From positions 1 through 29,720 of the IMG/VR virus record IMGVR_UViG_3300002835_000788: DNA of 29,720 nucleotides; one strand, 5' to 3'. The DNA is from a virus. Of this stretch, positions 26,384 through 29,720 are shown piece by piece (the first letter of the stretch is position 1; every line of letters starts with the position of its first letter). The notes below the pieces were generated by a model that saw only the letters and a list, made by a program, of their open reading frames with translations, ran no database searches and was not told where the DNA came from. Made by a program: the position numbers and the translations under genes.

Positions 26384-28473
26384 GGGGTCGGTTGCTCCTC
26401 GGGTGTCGTCGTGCGCGCGGTCATTGCGCCGCTGATGCGCTTCAGAATGGCGGCTTCTTCGGGGCTGCCGACCTTCGTCGACGGGATTCGTAGCAGAAGA
26501 TTGCGCACCATGGGCGACTCGTAGAGGCGAGCCATAAGGCCAGCGCCGCCGAGGGCTGCTGCGCCGCCGAGCGCGCTTCCGCTGACCTGGCCAGCTGCAA
26601 GCGCAGTGACAGCAGGCACGGCTTGCTGACCCGTGTTCGTCATCACGCCTGCCTCAGCAGCGCGGCGCGTTGCGCCGAGCACGCGCGTGAGCCCTTCGAT
26701 GCGCCGCTTGTCATCGCCCTTGAAGAAGACGCCAAACTGAGGCCCGAGCTTGTCGACTTGCGAGACGAACCGCTCGACGCTCAGCACGTCGTTCGTCGTA
26801 GCCTTCTCTGCTGCGTGAGCGAGCAGTGCGGCCTTTGCGTTCTCTCGCCCTGCGTCGCTCAGGTTGCGGTAGAGAAGCCGCACGTCGCTTGGCTTCGACG
26901 AGAAGAGGATTCCGCGAATCGCCTCCGGCGTTTCGGTGCCCTTTTCGAGCGCAGACTTGAGCGCGCCAGTCTTGAGTTCGCCAGCCATCGACGCGAGTTT
27001 CTTGTTCGCGTCGGTCCACTTCGCAACGTCTTGCGGCTGTCCGTTGTCGCGGATGAAGGCGCCCATGTCGTCGCGCAGTGCGCCGTAGATGGAGGAGAGT
27101 GCCTTCTCGCCAGTGCTGCGAACGCTCGCAAGTTCCGGGGCTTTGAACGCCTCGCCAAGCTGCTTGCGCAAGTCTTCGATGTTCGTGAGGTTTTGCCCTT
27201 GAATCGACTGCTTCCAGTCTTCGAGGCGCTCGATGACTGGGCGGACCTCTTTGGTCTTAAGCCCCGTCAGCTTGCTGATTTGCTGATCGATTGCCGCGAT
27301 TGCGCCGGGAACCGGAACGGTGCCAGCCTGCGAAAGCCGGTTGATCACATCGGTCTTCTGCGATGCGTACTTGCTGAGCGACCCGCCGCGCGTTGCCTGG
27401 AGATCGGCCATCACCGCATCGGATGCCTGCGCAGCGGAGCTTGCTCCAAAGTCGTTGAGAACGTCACGCACTGCGCTGATGCGCGCTTCCTGCTGCGCTT
27501 GACGCACGGGGCCAGTGCCGACAACAGGCACGCGCTCGCCGAGCGACTGCGCAGCCTTGCCAACGAACGTGCGCGGCGGCGCAACGTCGCTTGTCATCAG
27601 AGGGATGCCGGCCTTCTCGGCTTCGGTCACGAGGGCGCGCTCGGCTGCGCTCGCCTGCGCTGCCGGAATGACTTGCGTGCGTGCGGCTCGGGAGCCAGCC
27701 ATGCCGCCGATGAGCGCCGCAGCAGCCTGGCCGGCGGCCCCGAGTCCTAGTTCGGATGCCGCCTGCGCCGCGAGGCCGGAGCCAACGCCGCCCGCAAGCT
27801 GCGTCGCTGGCTGTTCGGCGAGCATCGCACCAGCAGCCTGCGCAACCGGGGCGGCGCTCTTCATGAGCGCCTGGCCTGCGCCGACGCCGGTAGCCACGTC
27901 TGCCGCGCTGCCAGCCGCCGACTGAAAGAGCCGCTCGATCGCCGTGGTTGGCTCTGCGACGCCTGCGCGCGTCATGAGTTCGTTCAGCTTCTCGACGAAC
28001 GGCTGATCGACGCCGAGCACCTTCGACGCTAGGAGAGCGCCGCCGCCAAGCGCTGCGCCAACAGGTGCAGCAACCCCGACGAGCGGTGCCGCAAGCGCGC
28101 CCGCGCCCGCCAGGACGGCAGCAGGGGCGATGCCGCGCGAGATTGCGCCACCAATGCCCGCGAGCGTCGTCTCAGGCTCTACGACCTGCCCTGCGCCCTC
28201 GGGAAGCCCCGTAGGCGTGCCTGCGCGCGGCGTTGCGTAGGTCGGCTCGATGCCGACGGGCGCGGCGGGTCCGCCGCCGTACTTCGTGTAGGATTCGCGC
28301 GCTTGCTCGAATTTGGTCGGAGGCGCTGCGGCGGGAGCGGCGGCGCGCGGAGTCTTTGCTTGCGCCGCGTAGGCCCTCTTTGCCGCCGCACCGATTTGCT
28401 CAGGCGTCGCGTTGTCGGGGCCTTCGAGCTCCAGAATCGACCCGTCGGGGGCTTGCACTTCGTAAGTGGCCAT
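26380..28473 (-). CDS. Ejection (internal virion) protein (697 aa)
   Basis: The first 40 residues, MATYEVQAPDGSILELEGPD then AAAKRAYAAQ, are a small module found at the start of many phage internal virion and DNA-transfer proteins. Residues about 105-165 and 200-265 are Ala/Gly-rich hydrophobic helices (LAGAGALAAPLVGVAAPVGA) able to enter a membrane. The middle is helical and charged, and another hydrophobic helical part lies at about 630-660. In P22, gp16, gp20 and gp7 form a trans-envelope channel for DNA entry. Position before the tailspike supports this role. ATG overlaps the upstream stop. Confidence 0.78.
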   Translation of the reverse strand: MATYEVQAPDGSILELEGPDNATPEQIGAAAKRAYAAQAKTPRAAAPAAAPPTKFEQARESYTKYGGGPAAPVGIEPTYATPRAGTPTGLPEGAGQVVEPETTLAGIGGAISRGIAPAAVLAGAGALAAPLVGVAAPVGAALGGGALLASKVLGVDQPFVEKLNELMTRAGVAEPTTAIERLFQSAAGSAADVATGVGAGQALMKSAAPVAQAAGAMLAEQPATQLAGGVGSGLAAQAASELGLGAAGQAAAALIGGMAGSRAARTQVIPAAQASAAERALVTEAEKAGIPLMTSDVAPPRTFVGKAAQSLGERVPVVGTGPVRQAQQEARISAVRDVLNDFGASSAAQASDAVMADLQATRGGSLSKYASQKTDVINRLSQAGTVPVPGAIAAIDQQISKLTGLKTKEVRPVIERLEDWKQSIQGQNLTNIEDLRKQLGEAFKAPELASVRSTGEKALSSIYGALRDDMGAFIRDNGQPQDVAKWTDANKKLASMAGELKTGALKSALEKGTETPEAIRGILFSSKPSDVRLLYRNLSDAGRENAKAALLAHAAEKATTNDVLSVERFVSQVDKLGPQFGVFFKGDDKRRIEGLTRVLGATRRAAEAGVMTNTGQQAVPAVTALAAGQVSGSALGGAAALGGAGLMARLYESPMVRNLLLRIPSTKVGSPEEAAILKRISGAMTARTTTPEEQPTP

Positions 28474-29720
28474 CAGCGTCGACCCTTGAACGTGAACCCA
28501 TCACCGAGCGACATCGACGGCATCATCGCCGGAGCCGCCTGCGAAACCTGCGGCGGAGCCTTCGAGACTTGCGGGCCTGCTTGCGCTGCTGCCTGCTGCG
28601 GCTGCTCCTCTTCTGGCGCAGACAGGAAGATGGCAGACGGTTCGAGGTTAAGACGCTTCGCTTCGGTCGTGTACTGCGTACGAATGCGCGAGCCCTCTTT
28701 CTTGTATCCTTCGTAAATCTTTGCGCCCTGCGAACGGAAAGACGTGCGCTGTTCAGGGTTCAGCCGTTCGCCGCTCTTCAACTTGTTCCACTGATTGCGA
28801 ATCTGGTCGGGGACACCCGCCGCGTTCTGCGCGTTTGCGAACTCGCTCTCTCGCACCGCAGAGCCAGGGTCGAGCATCTTCATGTAGTTGAAGATCAGCG
28901 CAAGGTCGCCAGCGGCGTCGTCCTGTGCTGAGTTTAGGCGGTCGTACGAACGACGCATCTCCGTGATCGGCTTCATGGCGTCGTTGAAGTTGTCGCGCAG
29001 CTTGCCCTCGACGCCGATCTGATCTTTCAGCGAGAGCGCTGGCTTCGCGGCGACGCCGCCTGCGCCGATGGGCTTCGGCTTCAGCTTGTCGACTTCGAGT
29101 TGTTCGCGAAGCTCGGCGAACTTCGCCTTTGCCTCCGCGATCTTTGCGTCCGAGTACGCCTTCAGATTCGTCGAATCTTCGAGCATCCGGTCTCGTCGCT
29201 GGTCTTCGAGCTTGACGAAAGTTTCGTTGTACTTCTCCGGCCCCATCGCCATCGCAACCGCCGTGTTGAGGCTCGTCTGCGCTGCGTTGAGGTCGCCGTA
29301 GAGGACGAGGTTCTTCTGCACGTCGGCTGCGTCGGCCTCGCGCGTCTTGCCCGCGTTGCGGAGCGCTGTCACTTGGCTGTTGAGTAGCTCGCCAGCGGTG
29401 ATGCGATCGCCCGCGTTGATTGCGGCGACGATTGGCTGAATCTCTGAGACCTTCGCCTCGCGCTCCTGCGTGCTGAGATTCGCGAACGGCGTCTTAAGCT
29501 GCTCGACGGCCTCCGGGTATTTCACCATGAGCTCGTTAAGGCTCTTGGACGAAAAGCCCTCTGCGCCGAGCTTGCCGAGCTCGCCCTGAAACTCACGAGC
29601 GCGCTGCGCCTTCGCCTGAAGCGCCTGGTTTTCAAGAAGCGTTTGCTGCTTCTGCGCCGCCATGAGGTCGGCGCGCTCCATCATGCCGCCGAGCTGGATG
29701 CCTTGCTGAAGGCCGCCGGT
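28473..29720 (-). CDS. Ejection-type structural protein, 5' end cut off by window edge
   Basis: The frame stays open to base 29720, and the residues before the first ATG (29684) read GLQQGIQLGG, natural for the opening of this protein type. The true start is therefore probably outside the window. The visible 415 residues are mostly helical and Gln/Ala/Lys-rich with long coiled-coil stretches (MMERADLMAAQKQQTLLENQ; KIAEAKAKFAELREQLEVDK). The low-complexity C-terminus is rich in Gln, Ala and Pro. Helical, Gln-rich proteins upstream of a gp16-like protein match P22 gp20-type ejection proteins. Confidence 0.72.
   Translation of the reverse strand, partial: TGGLQQGIQLGGMMERADLMAAQKQQTLLENQALQAKAQRAREFQGELGKLGAEGFSSKSLNELMVKYPEAVEQLKTPFANLSTQEREAKVSEIQPIVAAINAGDRITAGELLNSQVTALRNAGKTREADAADVQKNLVLYGDLNAAQTSLNTAVAMAMGPEKYNETFVKLEDQRRDRMLEDSTNLKAYSDAKIAEAKAKFAELREQLEVDKLKPKPIGAGGVAAKPALSLKDQIGVEGKLRDNFNDAMKPITEMRRSYDRLNSAQDDAAGDLALIFNYMKMLDPGSAVRESEFANAQNAAGVPDQIRNQWNKLKSGERLNPEQRTSFRSQGAKIYEGYKKEGSRIRTQYTTEAKRLNLEPSAIFLSAPEEEQPQQAAAQAGPQVSKAPPQVSQAAPAMMPSMSLGDGFTFKGRR

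Noticed and set aside
1-29720. Temperate lifestyle based on the HTH regulator
   Set aside because: No integrase, excisionase, partition system for a plasmid state or CI-type repressor is visible. The small HTH protein alone is not enough, though the missing segment cannot be excluded.

Overview
The window reads as most of the genome of a tailed double-stranded DNA phage of the short-tailed (podovirus) type, related in virion architecture to Salmonella phage P22. The evidence is an ordered set of P22-type structural genes on the minus strand: small and large terminase, portal, scaffold, coat, gp4-like tail adaptor, fibre proteins, two ejection-type proteins and a tailspike with a P22-like head-binding region. 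The DNA is visibly GC-rich and many start codons overlap the previous stop (ATGA, GTGA, TGATG), which is usual for phages of high-GC hosts. A lipobox-bearing small protein in the lysis region points to a bacterial host with an envelope lipoprotein system, most likely Gram-negative. I cannot name the host. I see no integrase, tRNA, transposase or CRISPR array.

Layout. Positions 12792 down to 1 are transcribed leftward. The unit starts with a small Cro/C1-type HTH protein, a 56-residue protein and a primase-helicase. An intergenic region packed with GTTAC repeats follows (about 10460-10569). Then come a ParB-methylase fusion, terminase, portal, scaffold, coat (followed by a strong UUCG-loop terminator), the gp4-like adaptor and tail-fibre genes running off the left edge. 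Positions 29720 down to 22699 continue the same leftward late programme: a truncated ejection protein at the right edge, a second ejection protein, the tailspike, small lysis-type genes and a cell-wall hydrolase. The two ends are therefore probably neighbours in a circular or circularly permuted genome. The needle (gp10-like) and other tail or ejection genes appear to lie in the missing piece.

Positions 12959-22702 are transcribed rightward from a divergent control region at 12793-12958. This early region holds a recombination and replication cassette: a Sak4-like ATPase, a DUF669 single-strand-binding-like protein, a Cas4/RecB-like iron-sulfur nuclease, an SF2 helicase and a VRR-NUC nuclease. 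After it come about 14 small accessory genes, including a stand-alone sigma-70 region 4 protein and a run of Cys-rich repeat proteins. No DNA polymerase gene is visible, so replication probably combines the phage primase-helicase with host polymerase.

The most interesting signal is a pair of matching structured elements at 13176-13254 and 13432-13512. They sit in the leaders of a 50-residue gene and of the Sak4-like gene. Both have the same plan: outer stem, invariant CCCATGAGGG, four spacer bases, inner stem with TCGAT loop, return of the outer stem, then a shared 18-base block. Both stems are conserved in pairing but not in sequence, which is covariation between the copies. An intrinsic terminator lies between them. 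This looks like a regulatory RNA, perhaps an antitermination or translational control element, that I do not recognise.

No gene-free stretch exceeds 300 bases. The largest are 10393-10571 (repeat cluster) and 12793-12958 (divergent promoters and operators).
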